Positions 19,008 to 28,342 of a stretch of DNA of 64,000 bases are shown here, one piece after another. Position numbers and translations under genes: made by a program. Below the pieces are notes generated by a model. It was not told the origin of the DNA. It did no database searches and saw only the letters and a list, made by a program, of their open reading frames with translations. Source of the DNA: Cognatilysobacter bugurensis (GTDB lineage: Bacteria; Pseudomonadota; Gammaproteobacteria; Xanthomonadales; Xanthomonadaceae). Where the stretch lies: NCBI RefSeq assembly GCF_014652095.1, contig NZ_BMYD01000006.1, positions 51,907-115,906 of the forward strand, read 5' to 3'. The stretch's first letter is position 1; each line of letters begins with the position of its first letter.

Positions 19008-19125
19008 ACCGAGGGGCGCTGCGACCGCTGCACCGTGCGGATTCTTCCGCCAAGCCCGCACATTCGTGTGCGGACTTTAAGGCAACGGCCAGGCTCGGCG
19101 AAATCTCTTCTGTAAACGGCGCCCG
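19008..19125 (+). promoter_or_regulatory. SAH riboswitch controlling ahcY
   Basis: The ahcY leader contains the conserved SAH-aptamer segments in order: CCGAGGGGCGCTGCGACC (19009-19026), GGCCAGGCTCGG (19087-19098) and AAACGGCGCCC (19114-19124). P1 pairs CCGAG (19009-19013) with CTCGG (19094-19098); the pseudoknot pairs GGGCGC (19014-19019) with GCGCCC (19119-19124). SAH riboswitches turn on ahcY when S-adenosylhomocysteine builds up, which fits the gene downstream. Two extra hairpins, GCGGA-TTCT-TCCGC (19037-19050) and CCGCACA-TTCG-TGTGCGG (19055-19072), lie in the variable part of the aptamer. The switch ends 53 bases before the ahcY ATG; no obvious terminator lies between, so control of translation initiation or stability is possible. 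Confidence 0.92.
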
Positions 19126-19178
19126 ATGTCCGCGATCCGCCTGTTCGACCACGGCGTATCGCCCACTTCGGAGCACGT

Positions 19179-20612
19179 ATGAACGCTATGCCCAAGACCT
19201 TCTCGACCGAAGGCGATTACAAGGTTGCCGATATCTCGCTGGCCGACTGGGGCCGCAAGGAAATCGACATCGCCGAGCACGAGATGCCCGGCCTGATGTC
19301 GATCCGCAACAAGTACGCACCGGATGCGCCGCTCAAGGGCGTGCGCGTGACCGGTTCGCTGCACATGACGATCCAGACCGCGGTGCTGATCGAGACCCTC
19401 AAGGATCTCGGCGCCGACGTGCGCTGGGCCTCGTGCAACATCTTCTCGACGCAGGACCACGCCGCCGCCGCGATCGCCGCGTCGGGCACGCCGGTGTTCG
19501 CGTGGAAGGGTGAAACGCTCGAGGAATACTGGGATTGCACGCTCGATGCGCTGTCGTTCGCGGGCGGCAAAGGCCCGCAGCTCGTCGTCGACGACGGCGG
19601 CGACGTCACCCTGCTGATCCACAAGGGTTACGAGCTCGAGCAGGGCGACACCAACTGGGTGAACAGCGCCTCCGCGTCGCACGAGGAGCAGGTCATCAAG
19701 AACCTGCTCAAGCGCGTCGCGAAAGAGCGCCCGGGCTTCTGGGCTGGCGTCGTCAAGGAATGGAAGGGCGTCTCAGAAGAGACCACGACCGGCGTGCACC
19801 GTCTGTACCAGCTCTCGCAGCAGGGCAAGCTGCTGGTGCCGGCGATCAACGTCAACGACTCGGTCACGAAGAGCAAGTTCGACAACCTCTACGGCTGCCG
19901 CGAGTCGCTGGCCGACGGCCTCAAGCGTGCAATGGACGTGATGCTCGCGGGCAAGGTCGCGGTCGTCTGCGGTTACGGCGACGTCGGCAAGGGTTCGGCG
20001 CACTCGCTGCGCGCGTACGGCGCCCGCGTCGTGGTCACCGAAATCGACCCGATCAATGCGCTGCAGGCGGCGATGGAAGGCTTCGAGGTCAACACGATCG
20101 AGAGCACGCTCGGCCGCGGCGACATCTACGTGACCACGACCGGCAACAAGGACGTGATCACGCTCGAGCACATGAAGCAGATGAAGGACCAGGCGATCGT
20201 CTGCAACATCGGCCATTTCGACAACGAGATCCAGGTCGATGCGCTTTACGCCTCGGGCGCGCAGCACACGAACATCAAGCCGCAGGTCGACAAGTACACC
20301 TTCAACAACGGGAACTCGATCTTTCTGCTCGCCGAAGGCCGCCTCGTGAACCTCGGTTGCGCGACGGGCCACCCGAGCTTCGTGATGTCGAACTCGTTCT
20401 CGAACCAGACGCTCGCGCAGATCGACCTGTGGGCGAACAAGGACAGCTACGAGCCGAAGGTCTACATCCTGCCGAAGAAGCTCGACGAGGAAGTCGCGCG
20501 CCTGCACCTGGAGAAGATCGGCGTGAAGCTCACGACGCTGACCGCTGAGCAGGCCGATTACCTCGGCGTGCCGGTCGAAGGCCCTTACAAGCCGGACCAC
20601 TACCGCTACTGA
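19179..20612 (+). CDS. ahcY: Adenosylhomocysteinase
   Basis: The 477-residue enzyme matches bacterial S-adenosylhomocysteine hydrolases over its length, with [15 protein letters not shown] and [14 protein letters not shown] near the N-terminus, the NAD-binding [20 protein letters not shown] (about residues 265-284) and the C-terminal PDHYRY tail that closes the NAD site. It splits S-adenosylhomocysteine into homocysteine and adenosine, relieving product inhibition of methyltransferases. It is preceded by a SAH riboswitch and followed by an intrinsic terminator, so it is a single-gene unit. With metK and metF nearby, much of the methyl cycle lies within 11 kb. Confidence 0.98.
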   Translation: MNAMPKTFSTEGDYKVADISLADWGRKEIDIAEHEMPGLMSIRNKYAPDAPLKGVRVTGSLHMTIQTAVLIETLKDLGADVRWASCNIFSTQDHAAAAIAASGTPVFAWKGETLEEYWDCTLDALSFAGGKGPQLVVDDGGDVTLLIHKGYELEQGDTNWVNSASASHEEQVIKNLLKRVAKERPGFWAGVVKEWKGVSEETTTGVHRLYQLSQQGKLLVPAINVNDSVTKSKFDNLYGCRESLADGLKRAMDVMLAGKVAVVCGYGDVGKGSAHSLRAYGARVVVTEIDPINALQAAMEGFEVNTIESTLGRGDIYVTTTGNKDVITLEHMKQMKDQAIVCNIGHFDNEIQVDALYASGAQHTNIKPQVDKYTFNNGNSIFLLAEGRLVNLGCATGHPSFVMSNSFSNQTLAQIDLWANKDSYEPKVYILPKKLDEEVARLHLEKIGVKLTTLTAEQADYLGVPVEGPYKPDHYRY

Positions 20613-20640
20613 TCGCGCATCCGCGCATCGGCTGCATCGA

Positions 20641-20669
20641 GACGGGCGCTTCGGCGCCCGTTTCTTTTT
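20641..20669 (+). terminator. Intrinsic terminator after ahcY
   Basis: A stem ACGGGCGC/GCGCCCGT (20642-20649 with 20654-20661) closed by a TTCG tetraloop is followed by TTCTTTTT. It lies about 30 bases after the ahcY stop. Confidence 0.92.
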
Positions 20670-20835
20670 GGTGGAGGCGTGGCAGCCCTGGGCCGGGACG
20701 CACGAACGTCAGGCGTCGTCACACAGCACACCGCGACAGTCCAGCGCGCGCATCGCCCGAGTTCGTACATCCGCTGGCGCGAGCGCTGACCCGGGAATCG
20801 TGTGTCGATGCTTGGTTCGCGAAGTGGTCTTCGGC

Positions 20836-21555
20836 TTACAGCGCCAACCGCTCGCGAAGCTCCCTGGCCTGCCGTCGCGAGACCTCGACCTCGGCGCCGT
20901 CCCTCATCGTCAGCGTGTAGCCCTCTCCCACCGAGAGGTCGATCGCCTGCACCAGGCGCAGATTCACGAGCGTGTTGCGGTTCGCACGAAAGAACACCGC
21001 GGGATCGAGCCGTCCCTCGAGCGTCGCGAGGCTGCGGCCCAGCATCGCCTTCTCTCCGCGGAAGTGCACGGTCGCGTAGTTGCCATCGACCTCGATGCGG
21101 CTGATATGGGCGAGCTGCACGAACCAGCACCGCTCGCCATCGCGCAGGAAGACCTGATCATCCGCGCGCAGCAGTTCCCGCGCGGACGCCACGGGCTCGC
21201 GCGTCACCGCGCGTGCCTTCTGCAGCGCCGCCGCGAGGCGGTCGGCCTGCACGGGCTTGAGCAGGTAATCGAGCGCGTTTGCCTCGAAGCCGCGCAGCGC
21301 GTACTGGTCGTAGGCGGTGGTGAAGATCACGCACGGTGCGACGTCGAGGCGCTCGAGCAGGTCGAAGCCCGTGCCCGACGGCATCTGGATATCGAGCAAC
21401 ACCGCGTCGGGCTGCAGGCGTTCGATCGCCGCCTGCGCGGGGGGCACGTCGTCGGCCTCGCCGACGCATTCGACGTCGGGGATATCGCGCAGCAACGTGC
21501 GCAGCTCGAGCCGCGCAAGGCGCGTGTCGTCGACGATGAGCACGCGCACTGTCAT
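20836..21555 (-). CDS. LytTR-type response regulator
   Basis: The 239-residue protein has an N-terminal receiver (VLIVDDTRLAR, phospho-acceptor Asp in AVLLDIQMPSGTG, Lys in LLKPVQ) and a C-terminal LytTR DNA-binding domain (from about residue 140, with IEVDGNYATVHF, FFRANRNTLVNL and VSRRQARELRERL). Its ATG overlaps the kinase TGA by four bases (ATGA), so the pair is translationally coupled. Regulators of this AlgR/LytR class bind direct repeats; targets here cannot be told. The three-gene unit starts with an exported alpha/beta hydrolase, which may be a target or a partner. Confidence 0.9.
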   Translation of the reverse strand: MTVRVLIVDDTRLARLELRTLLRDIPDVECVGEADDVPPAQAAIERLQPDAVLLDIQMPSGTGFDLLERLDVAPCVIFTTAYDQYALRGFEANALDYLLKPVQADRLAAALQKARAVTREPVASARELLRADDQVFLRDGERCWFVQLAHISRIEVDGNYATVHFRGEKAMLGRSLATLEGRLDPAVFFRANRNTLVNLRLVQAIDLSVGEGYTLTMRDGAEVEVSRRQARELRERLAL

Positions 21556-22595
21556 TGCGGGATCTCCAGGGTGGCGATAACGCGACCGTCGTGCTCCGAC
21601 AGCTCGAAGCGGCCCCCGATGCGGGCCAGGCGCTCGTGCAGAAACGCATGCCCGACACCGGTGCCGGCACGCGCGCCGTCGTCGAGGCGCCCGGCGTTGG
21701 TCACGCGCGCAATGAGCACGTCCCCGCGGCGTTCGGCGTCGATCGCGAGCACGCCGCCGCCGGCCGTGCGCGCAATGCCGTGCTTGATCGCGTTCTCGAC
21801 CAGCAACTGCAGCGCCATCGGCGGCAGCCGAGCGCCGTGCAGCGCGTCGGACACGTCGATGCGCGGCTGCAGGCGCGATTCGTAGTGCACCTGCTCGACG
21901 GCGAGGTAATCGCCCACGACAGAGATCTCCTCGCCGAGCGTGGTCCATTCGTGCTGGCTGTGCTCGAGTGCGTGTCGGAGCGTCGACGACAGGCGTGTCA
22001 CGAGTTCGCGCGCGCGCCCGGGGTCCTCGAGGATCAGCGCGCGCAGGTTGTTGAGCGCGTTGAACACGAAATGCGGATTGAGCCGCGCGCGCAGCGCATC
22101 GAGTTCAAGCGCGCTGCGGGCGGATTCGGCGCGCAACGCCGCGACTTCACTCTCTCGAGCACGGCGCAGCATACGGCGACCGGCCCAGACACCCGTCCAC
22201 AGCGCGAGCATGATCACCGTGTTGACCCAGTATCCAAACGCCGCGCCAACGCTGTAGCGCGCGCCGGTGCCGTGCAGCGTGACCCACCCCTGCCCGAGCG
22301 CAAAAAACAGCACCACGGCGATGCCCGCCTGCACGAGCAGCGCGAGCCCCGCGACCGCGAAGCCCAGCCGCCACGCCAGTGCGAGCGGCTCGCAGCGAAG
22401 CCAGCCGCGGGCAAGCGCGACGCGGCGCAGCGACGCGCTCGCCGTCCACAGGAGCACCGTCAGCAGGATCACGACGAGCGTGTAGCCGGACGACTCGCCG
22501 CCAGCGAACGCGCGCCCCATCGCGAGGCTCACCGCGCCGTAGACACACCAGACCGCCGCGTTGATCAATCCGAAGCGCAAGGCGGCGGTCGGCAT
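21552..22595 (-). CDS. LytS-type sensor histidine kinase
   Basis: The 347-residue protein has about four transmembrane helices (residues about 10-160), a short coiled-coil, and a HisKA_7TM/His_kinase (LytS) domain with the phospho-acceptor motif NPHFVFNALNNLRAL (about residues 188-202) and an ATPase domain with NAIKHGIART and GTGVGHAFLHERLA. It should phosphorylate the coupled LytTR regulator. The membrane part lacks a recognisable ligand-binding loop, so the signal is unknown and may be membrane-derived. It starts 9 bp after the alpha/beta hydrolase stop. Confidence 0.88.
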   Translation of the reverse strand: MPTAALRFGLINAAVWCVYGAVSLAMGRAFAGGESSGYTLVVILLTVLLWTASASLRRVALARGWLRCEPLALAWRLGFAVAGLALLVQAGIAVVLFFALGQGWVTLHGTGARYSVGAAFGYWVNTVIMLALWTGVWAGRRMLRRARESEVAALRAESARSALELDALRARLNPHFVFNALNNLRALILEDPGRARELVTRLSSTLRHALEHSQHEWTTLGEEISVVGDYLAVEQVHYESRLQPRIDVSDALHGARLPPMALQLLVENAIKHGIARTAGGGVLAIDAERRGDVLIARVTNAGRLDDGARAGTGVGHAFLHERLARIGGRFELSEHDGRVIATLEIPQ

Positions 22596-22604
22596 GTCGG
22601 CTCG

Positions 22605-23504
22605 TCAGTTCGTCTGCGGATGCGCGGCGAGGAAGTCGCGGACGTTCGACTGCAGCCACGTCGGGTCGTCCCACATGAGGAAATGGTAGCCGCCCTCGCT
22701 CATCTCGATGCGCGCGCCGTCGAGGCCGGCGTATTGCGTGCGGAAGATCGCTTCCGTCGACGCCTTCGTCGAGCCCATCGGCGCGTACGCGGCCCACGCG
22801 CCGAGCACGAGCGTCGGCGACTTCACCTTCGACAGCTGCGGGCGCAGGTCGGTGACCATCAGCTCGTACATCGCCTGCGATGTCGTCGCGCGCTCACTCG
22901 CGCGGCCCCAGGTCTTGAGCGTTTCGGTGCGGGCCGGGTCACGCGTCATGCCGCGCACGGCGGCTTCGGCGTTCTTCGCATAGGTGGCGTCGTCGGCCGC
23001 GAGCATCTGCGCGCGCATGCCGGCGGCCATGGGCTCGACGGAGGCAGCGGTCGCCTTTGGATTCATCACGCCGGCGAAAAACGGCAGCGAGTCGACGATG
23101 ACGAGCGGGCCGACCGCGTCGGGCGCCTCGACCGCCACCTGCAGGGCGAGCACACCACCGAGGCTGTGACCGATGACCGCAGGCTTCGCGAGCTTGCGGC
23201 TGCGCACGTACTCGACAAGCTGCGCGCGCATCGCCGGCAGGAAGGCATCGTGCTTCGCTGCAGGCGCACCGGCGAACCCTGGCAGCTGGACGAGGTGGCA
23301 CTGCACCTGCGGCTGCAGCGCCTGGCAGGTCTCGCGCCAGGTGTCGGCGGCGCTGTTGAGGCCGGGAATCATGAGCACGGGGCGGCCGTCGCCGACGACT
23401 TCGACGCTGAGGTCGCTGAAGCGGTCCGTGGCGTGGGCGCCGCTTGCGGCGGTGATGAGAGCCAGGACGAGGGCCGGGCGGATCGTACGAGGGGTAAGGC
23501 GCAT
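22605..23504 (-). CDS. Exported alpha/beta hydrolase
   Basis: The 299-residue protein starts with a signal peptide (MRLTPRTIRPALVLALITAA, cleavage near GAHA) and carries an alpha/beta-hydrolase fold with the oxyanion segment LMIPGLNSAADTW, the nucleophile GHSLGGVLAL and the C-terminal His in GYHFLMWDDP. It is probably a periplasmic esterase-like hydrolase of unknown substrate. The ATG at 23504 follows GGAGCACC and is the only start that yields a signal peptide; the frame upstream to 23639 is spurious. It is the first gene of a likely operon with the LytS/LytTR pair. Confidence 0.85.
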   Translation of the reverse strand: MRLTPRTIRPALVLALITAASGAHATDRFSDLSVEVVGDGRPVLMIPGLNSAADTWRETCQALQPQVQCHLVQLPGFAGAPAAKHDAFLPAMRAQLVEYVRSRKLAKPAVIGHSLGGVLALQVAVEAPDAVGPLVIVDSLPFFAGVMNPKATAASVEPMAAGMRAQMLAADDATYAKNAEAAVRGMTRDPARTETLKTWGRASERATTSQAMYELMVTDLRPQLSKVKSPTLVLGAWAAYAPMGSTKASTEAIFRTQYAGLDGARIEMSEGGYHFLMWDDPTWLQSNVRDFLAAHPQTN

Positions 23505-23665
23505 GGCGGTGCTCCATCGAATGTGGATGCAGCCTGCCGCCGCGCCGCGCCGGCAGAGTCGGAAAAGTGACGAGCGGCCCATCGCGTCCGTAAGCGGCGG
23601 CGCTTCCATTGTTCTCTTCATCGCGATGCAGAGATACAATGCCGCGCCTTCCGGGAAAACGCGCC

Positions 23666-24487
23666 ATGGTCCCCATCAGTTTCGAGTTCTATCCGCCAAA
23701 GACGCCCGAGCAGCAGGCCCAGCTCGACAAGACCGTCGCGAAGTTGCGCACGCGCGGCCCGGACTACGTCAGCGTGACGTTCGGCGCCGGCGGCTCGACG
23801 CTGAGCCACACGCCGGAGACGATCCGCCAGTTGCGCACCGACGGGCTCGAGGCCGCGCCCCACCTGACCTGCATGGGCGGCTCGCGCGAGGAGATCCGTA
23901 ACCTGCTCAAGCTCTACCGCGCGCTGGGCGCAAAGCGCATCGTCGCGCTGCGCGGCGATTTGCCGTCGGGCATGGTGAGCGCGGGCGAGATGCGCTACGC
24001 GGACGAGCTCGTGAGCTTCATCCGCGAAGAAACCGGCGACCACTTCCACGTCGAAGTCGCCGCATATCCCGAAACGCATCCGCAGGCGCGCGACGCCCGG
24101 GTCGATCTCGAGCACTTCATCGGCAAGGTCAACGCCGGTGCGAACGGCGCGATCACGCAGTACTTCTACAACGCCGACGCCTATTTCCGGTTCGTCGACG
24201 ACGTGCGGGCGCGCGGCATCGACGTGCCGATCGTGCCGGGCATCATGCCGATCGCGAACTTCAGCCAGATCCGCCGTTTCTCCGAGCTGTGCGGCGCCGA
24301 GATCCCGCGATGGGTGGCCCAACGCATGCTGGCCTACGGCGATGACGTCGAAAGCGTGCGCTCGTTCGGGGCGGACGTGGTCGCGCAGCTTTGCCGTCGA
24401 CTGATCGACGCCGGAGTGCCGGGCCTCCACTTCTACACGTTGAATTTGTCGAAACCCACCATGAACGTGCTCGCGCGTATCGGTTGA
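23666..24487 (+). CDS. metF: Methylenetetrahydrofolate reductase
   Basis: The 273-residue protein begins with the MetF signature MVPISFEFYPPKTPEQQ (catalytic Glu in FEF) and has VTFGAGGST, AHLTC-like PHLTCMGG, ALRGD and a C-terminal HFYTLN motif. It reduces 5,10-methylenetetrahydrofolate to 5-methyltetrahydrofolate for methionine synthesis. The start at 23666 is preferred; earlier in-frame ATGs at 23609 and 23639 lie over a -10-like TACAAT (23635-23640). It is divergent from the hydrolase operon. Confidence 0.94.
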   Translation: MVPISFEFYPPKTPEQQAQLDKTVAKLRTRGPDYVSVTFGAGGSTLSHTPETIRQLRTDGLEAAPHLTCMGGSREEIRNLLKLYRALGAKRIVALRGDLPSGMVSAGEMRYADELVSFIREETGDHFHVEVAAYPETHPQARDARVDLEHFIGKVNAGANGAITQYFYNADAYFRFVDDVRARGIDVPIVPGIMPIANFSQIRRFSELCGAEIPRWVAQRMLAYGDDVESVRSFGADVVAQLCRRLIDAGVPGLHFYTLNLSKPTMNVLARIG

Positions 24488-24583
24488 GTTAGGCCGGCGT
24501 TCAGCGCAAACGCACGTTTTCGCACCGGACGTTGACAGTGGCAGGCGGAGCATCGGAATCGTTTCCGATGTGGCTGCCGTGCA

Positions 24584-25240
24584 ATGAGAACGCTCCCGTT
24601 TGCCGCTTGCCTGACCGCGCTGTGCGCGCTCGCGCTGCCCGCTCCCCAAGCGGCGCAGGCGGGCACTGGCCTGGTCCGGTGTGAAGGGGCGAACGGTCAG
24701 ACGATTTACACGGACAAACCCTGTGCGGCCTTGGGTGCGCGACATGTGCCGATTCCTGGCGAACTGCTCGCCCGGCTTGCGACTGATCGCGACCCAGCGA
24801 CCCTCCCCGACCTCGACAATCCCGGCGCGATGCCGCTGCCGGCTGCGCCCGGGCGCCGTTCGCCTGCAGCAGGCTGCGCACGCTCGCCGGGCCAACTCGC
24901 GCGCGATCTGCACGGCGCCCTCGCGCTTGGCGACGTGAACCGCGTCTCCGAGAGTTACCACTGGGTGGGCCACACCCACGCACAGGCGCAACCCGTGCTC
25001 GCTCGGCTTGAACGGCTCGGCAGCCGTCCGGTCCGGCAGGTGGAGTTTTTCGACGTCACGATCGGCCCCGCCTCGTTCGTCGACGCGCAGGCGCCGGCGC
25101 TTGCACGTCCGGATGGGACCGCAGGCCTGTTGCAGCTCGAGTTCGGCCAGGGCACGGCGTACGAAGTCGTCGACTTCGACGTGCAGCGCTATGCGGGCTG
25201 CTATTTCGTGCGCTTCCGCGACCGCAGCCACCGCGCCTGA
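24584..25240 (+). CDS. Exported DUF4124 protein, copy 1
   Basis: The 218-residue protein has a signal peptide (MRTLPFAACLTALCALALP, cleavage near AAQA) followed by a DUF4124 motif, VRCEGANGQTIYTDKPC, whose two cysteines probably form a disulfide. The second half (from about residue 100) contains SYHWVGHTHAQAQPVLARLE and matches the next protein in layout. DUF4124 proteins are periplasmic and of unknown function. The neighbour is a diverged tandem copy. Confidence 0.8.
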   Translation: MRTLPFAACLTALCALALPAPQAAQAGTGLVRCEGANGQTIYTDKPCAALGARHVPIPGELLARLATDRDPATLPDLDNPGAMPLPAAPGRRSPAAGCARSPGQLARDLHGALALGDVNRVSESYHWVGHTHAQAQPVLARLERLGSRPVRQVEFFDVTIGPASFVDAQAPALARPDGTAGLLQLEFGQGTAYEVVDFDVQRYAGCYFVRFRDRSHRA

Positions 25241-25294
25241 ACCGGCCGAGCGTCCCGGATCGCCCGCGTGCGGCGGGGCCGTTAGGCTGCACGC

Positions 25295-25822
25295 ATGCAT
25301 GCTCGATCCCTACGTCGTTGCACCGGCCTCGCACTGCTGATCGCTTTCGCGTCCGCGCCGGATGCACAGGCGCAGGTCCGTCGCTGCGTTACTGCCGAGG
25401 GACAGGTCATCTACACGGACCGTCGCTGCGAGGACCTTGGCGCACAGGAGCGGGCAGCGCCGCAGCGGCCCGCGTTGCGTTCGACGCACCGCGCCGGCTG
25501 TGCACGCACCCTGCGTGATCTCGTGTTCGAGGTCGGCGACGCGATCAATGCCCGCGACCCGAACCGGCTCGCGGCGTACTACCACTGGGCCGGCATGTCG
25601 AATGCGCAGGCCTATGCCACGCTGGGCCGGCTCGACGCGATCGCGCAACGGCCGCTCGTCGACATCGTCCCGATCATGCCTGCCGGCACGAGTGATGCAG
25701 ACGCGTGGCGTCGACCGCCGACGGGCCTGCGCTTCGAGCAGACGCAGCGCAATGGCATCACGCCCGCACGCGCGGCGTTCGGCCTGCACCGCCACCTCGG
25801 ATGCTGGTGGCTGCGGGGCTGA
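25295..25822 (+). CDS. Exported DUF4124 protein, copy 2
   Basis: The 175-residue protein has a signal peptide (cleavage near DAQA) and a DUF4124 motif VRRCVTAEGQVIYTDRRC. Its second half, with AYYHWAGMSNAQAYATLGRLD, aligns with the preceding protein, showing that the pair arose by tandem duplication with strong divergence. Function is unknown. The gene starts 54 bp after its paralog and ends 70 bp before ilvE. Confidence 0.8.
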   Translation: MHARSLRRCTGLALLIAFASAPDAQAQVRRCVTAEGQVIYTDRRCEDLGAQERAAPQRPALRSTHRAGCARTLRDLVFEVGDAINARDPNRLAAYYHWAGMSNAQAYATLGRLDAIAQRPLVDIVPIMPAGTSDADAWRRPPTGLRFEQTQRNGITPARAAFGLHRHLGCWWLRG

Positions 25823-25892
25823 GCAGGCCGGGCACAGTCGAGGCCTCGCGCGAACGGGCACAATAGCCGCCTTTCCCGACGGACGGCCCCGC

Positions 25893-26804
25893 ATGCAGTA
25901 CCCCGAATGGATCTGGCACAACGGCGAAATCAAGCGCTGGGCCGACGCGACCGCGCACGTGATGTCGCATGCACTGCACTACGGCTCGTCGGTGTTCGAG
26001 GGCATCCGCTGTTACGAAACGCCGAGCGGGCCCGCGATCTTCCGCCTCAACGACCACAACAAGCGCCTGTTCGCGTCCGCGAAGATCTACGAGATGCAGA
26101 TCCCGTACACACTCGAGCAGATCAACGCCGCGTGCCATGAGGTGATCAAGCGCAACGGACTCACGAAGGCCTATCTGCGGCCGTTCGCGTACCGCGGCCT
26201 CGGCGGCTTCGGGTTGTCGGCCGAGACGCCGATCGATGTCTCGGTCGCCACGTGGTTCATGGGCCCCTACCTCGGCGACGGCGTGCTCGAGGCCGGCATC
26301 GACGCCTGCGTCTCGAGCTGGCAGCGCTTCGCACCGAACACGATTCCCGCAGGCGCAAAGGCCGGCGGCAACTATCTTTCGGGCCAATTGGTCGCACGCG
26401 AAGCGCGCCGCCTCGGCTTCGGCGAAGGCATCGCGCTCGCGTCCACGGGCCTGCTCAGCGAAGGCGCGGGCGAGAACCTGTTCCTCGTGTTCGACGGCGC
26501 GCTGCACACCACCCCCGTGAGCGCGGCGCTGCTCAATGGCATCACGCGCAACACCATCATTACGCTGGCGCGCGATGCCGGGCTCACGGTGGTCGAGCGC
26601 GACCTGCCGCGCGAATACCTGTACCTGTGCGATGAGCTCTTCATGTGCGGCACCGCCGCCGAGATCACGCCGATCCGCTCCGTCGACGGCCGCCAGGTTG
26701 GCGCCGGCAAGCCCGGCCCGGTCACGCGGCAGATCCAGGACCTGTTCTTCGGCCTGTTCGACGGCCGCACGCGGGACACCTATGGCTGGCTCGATCCACT
26801 GTAA
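25893..26804 (+). CDS. ilvE: Branched-chain amino acid aminotransferase
   Basis: The 303-residue protein matches fold-type IV PLP aminotransferases of the IlvE group: it opens MQYPEWIWHNGEIKRW, has ALHYGSSVFEGIRCYET, the PLP lysine in AGAKAGGNYLSG (about residues 154-165), LLSEGAGENLF and CGTAAEITPI. It converts branched-chain 2-oxoacids and glutamate to valine, leucine and isoleucine. The frame stays open upstream through the DUF4124 gene but the family start is the ATG at 25893. It stands alone; nothing is seen in the 179 bp after it. Confidence 0.95.
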   Translation: MQYPEWIWHNGEIKRWADATAHVMSHALHYGSSVFEGIRCYETPSGPAIFRLNDHNKRLFASAKIYEMQIPYTLEQINAACHEVIKRNGLTKAYLRPFAYRGLGGFGLSAETPIDVSVATWFMGPYLGDGVLEAGIDACVSSWQRFAPNTIPAGAKAGGNYLSGQLVAREARRLGFGEGIALASTGLLSEGAGENLFLVFDGALHTTPVSAALLNGITRNTIITLARDAGLTVVERDLPREYLYLCDELFMCGTAAEITPIRSVDGRQVGAGKPGPVTRQIQDLFFGLFDGRTRDTYGWLDPL

Positions 26805-26983
26805 GCGACAGCGGGCTGCACAGCGCGGTGCCGAAAAACGGCATCGCGCTGCAGCGCTCACGACGAACTGAAAACAGGGGCGGATGCGGATACCCAATGC
26901 ATCCGGCCTTTCGGCGCCGGCAAGTCACTCCGCCGCGCCTGAGCGGGCGCCCCGCCCGCTCCCTCGCGCGCCTCACATGCGCT

Positions 26984-28342
26984 TCAACCCGCGACCACCT
27001 CGCGCGCGGTATTGCGCTGCGTGAACGTCAGCGTCGCGATGACGCCCGTCTCTTCGCCCGGTTTGACCCGCACATCCCAGCCGTGCAGGTCGCACAGCCG
27101 GCGCACGATCGACAACCCGATGCCGCCGCCCTGCGAATGACCCGCGTGCGTGCCGCGGTAGCCGCGTTCGAACAGCTTTGCGGCGTCTTCCGCGCTGAGG
27201 CCCGGGCCGGAGTCGATGACCTGCACAAACGTCGGCCCGAGCCGCACGATGACGTCGCCGGCGGGCGTGTACTTCACCGCATTGCCGATGAGGTTGCCCA
27301 GCGCCACGGCAACCGCCGCCTCCGGCGCGTCGACGACGAGCCCGCGCTCGCCTTCGAGCTTGAGTTGCAGCGGCTTGCCGCCGATCTGCGCCCGATGCAT
27401 GTCGAGCAGCTGCTCACAGAGCTTCGCGACGTCCGTGCGCCCGGTCGCGCGTTCATTACGCGAGAGCTGCAGCAGCGCGCTGATGAGGTCAGTGCACTGC
27501 TGCTCGGCGCGCTGGATCCGCTGCAGACGGCTGCGTGTCTTCTCGTCGACATCGCTGCGACTCAGGAGCAATTCGACCGCGCCCTTGATGACCGCGAGCG
27601 GCGTGCGCAGCTCGTGGCTCACGTCGGCATTGAACTCGCGGTCGCGCTGCACCACGTGCGTGAGGCGCGCGGCGTAGTCGTCGAGCGCGGCGGCCAGCTG
27701 GCCGACCTCGTCGTCGGAGAAATGGCTCGCGAGTGATTCGGGCTGCGCGCTGCGGCCCGAGCGACGGATGCGACGCGCGAGTTCCGAGACCGGGCTCATC
27801 ACGCGCGAAGCCGCCCACCAGCCCACGAGCAACGACAGCCCGGTGAACACGACCACGGCGCCGAAGATCGCGCGATTGAACTGCGCCTCGCCCCGCCCGG
27901 CCTGCGTCATGTCGTAGGCAAGGAAGAACCACTCGTCCGGCGTCTTGCGCACCGCGAGCTTGTACGAGAACGGCGTGCCGTCGGGGTTCTTGCCGTTGAG
28001 CGTGTGGATGCCGTCGGGCAGCGAGTACCAGTCCGGCTGCTCGGCGCGCAGCTCCTCGAAACGCTCGCGGCGCACCACCCGCCCAAGCATTTGTTGCACG
28101 CTGAACTCGGGCTTCTGCCCGGGCTGAGCGTAGTACTGCTCCGCGAACGCATCGATGTTGCGGTTCATCACGTCTTCGACGAGCTGGTTTTCGACGCGAT
28201 TGCGCGTCCAGTTGGTCGCGAACGCGAACAGCAACATCAGCCCGAACCCGAGCATTACGAATGCAAGAATGATGCGGCTGCGCAACCGTCGCCGGTAGCG
28301 CGCCTTGGGCCGCCTCGCGGGCGGCTCGGGAGCTGGGGTCAC
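26984..28342 (-). CDS. ColS/VgrS-like sensor histidine kinase
   Basis: The 452-residue kinase has two transmembrane helices (about residues 25-45 and 160-185), a periplasmic sensor loop, HAMP, HisKA with the H-box ADVSHELRTPLAVIKG and an HATPase domain (GNLIGNAVKYTP, SGPGLSAEDAAKLFERGYRG, GGGIGLSIVRRL). The periplasmic loop contains ERFEE, an ExxE motif; in ColS/VgrS proteins ExxE binds ferric iron or other metals. Its GTG start abuts the TAA of the regulator (TAAGTG), so the two are translated together. Assignment to the ColS/VgrS group is by partner and motif, and is inferred. Confidence 0.8.
   Translation of the reverse strand: MTPAPEPPARRPKARYRRRLRSRIILAFVMLGFGLMLLFAFATNWTRNRVENQLVEDVMNRNIDAFAEQYYAQPGQKPEFSVQQMLGRVVRRERFEELRAEQPDWYSLPDGIHTLNGKNPDGTPFSYKLAVRKTPDEWFFLAYDMTQAGRGEAQFNRAIFGAVVVFTGLSLLVGWWAASRVMSPVSELARRIRRSGRSAQPESLASHFSDDEVGQLAAALDDYAARLTHVVQRDREFNADVSHELRTPLAVIKGAVELLLSRSDVDEKTRSRLQRIQRAEQQCTDLISALLQLSRNERATGRTDVAKLCEQLLDMHRAQIGGKPLQLKLEGERGLVVDAPEAAVAVALGNLIGNAVKYTPAGDVIVRLGPTFVQVIDSGPGLSAEDAAKLFERGYRGTHAGHSQGGGIGLSIVRRLCDLHGWDVRVKPGEETGVIATLTFTQRNTAREVVAG

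Noticed and set aside
23505..23665. SAH riboswitch before metF
   Set aside because: The CCGAGG, CCAGGCTCGG and GGCGCCC core segments are absent.
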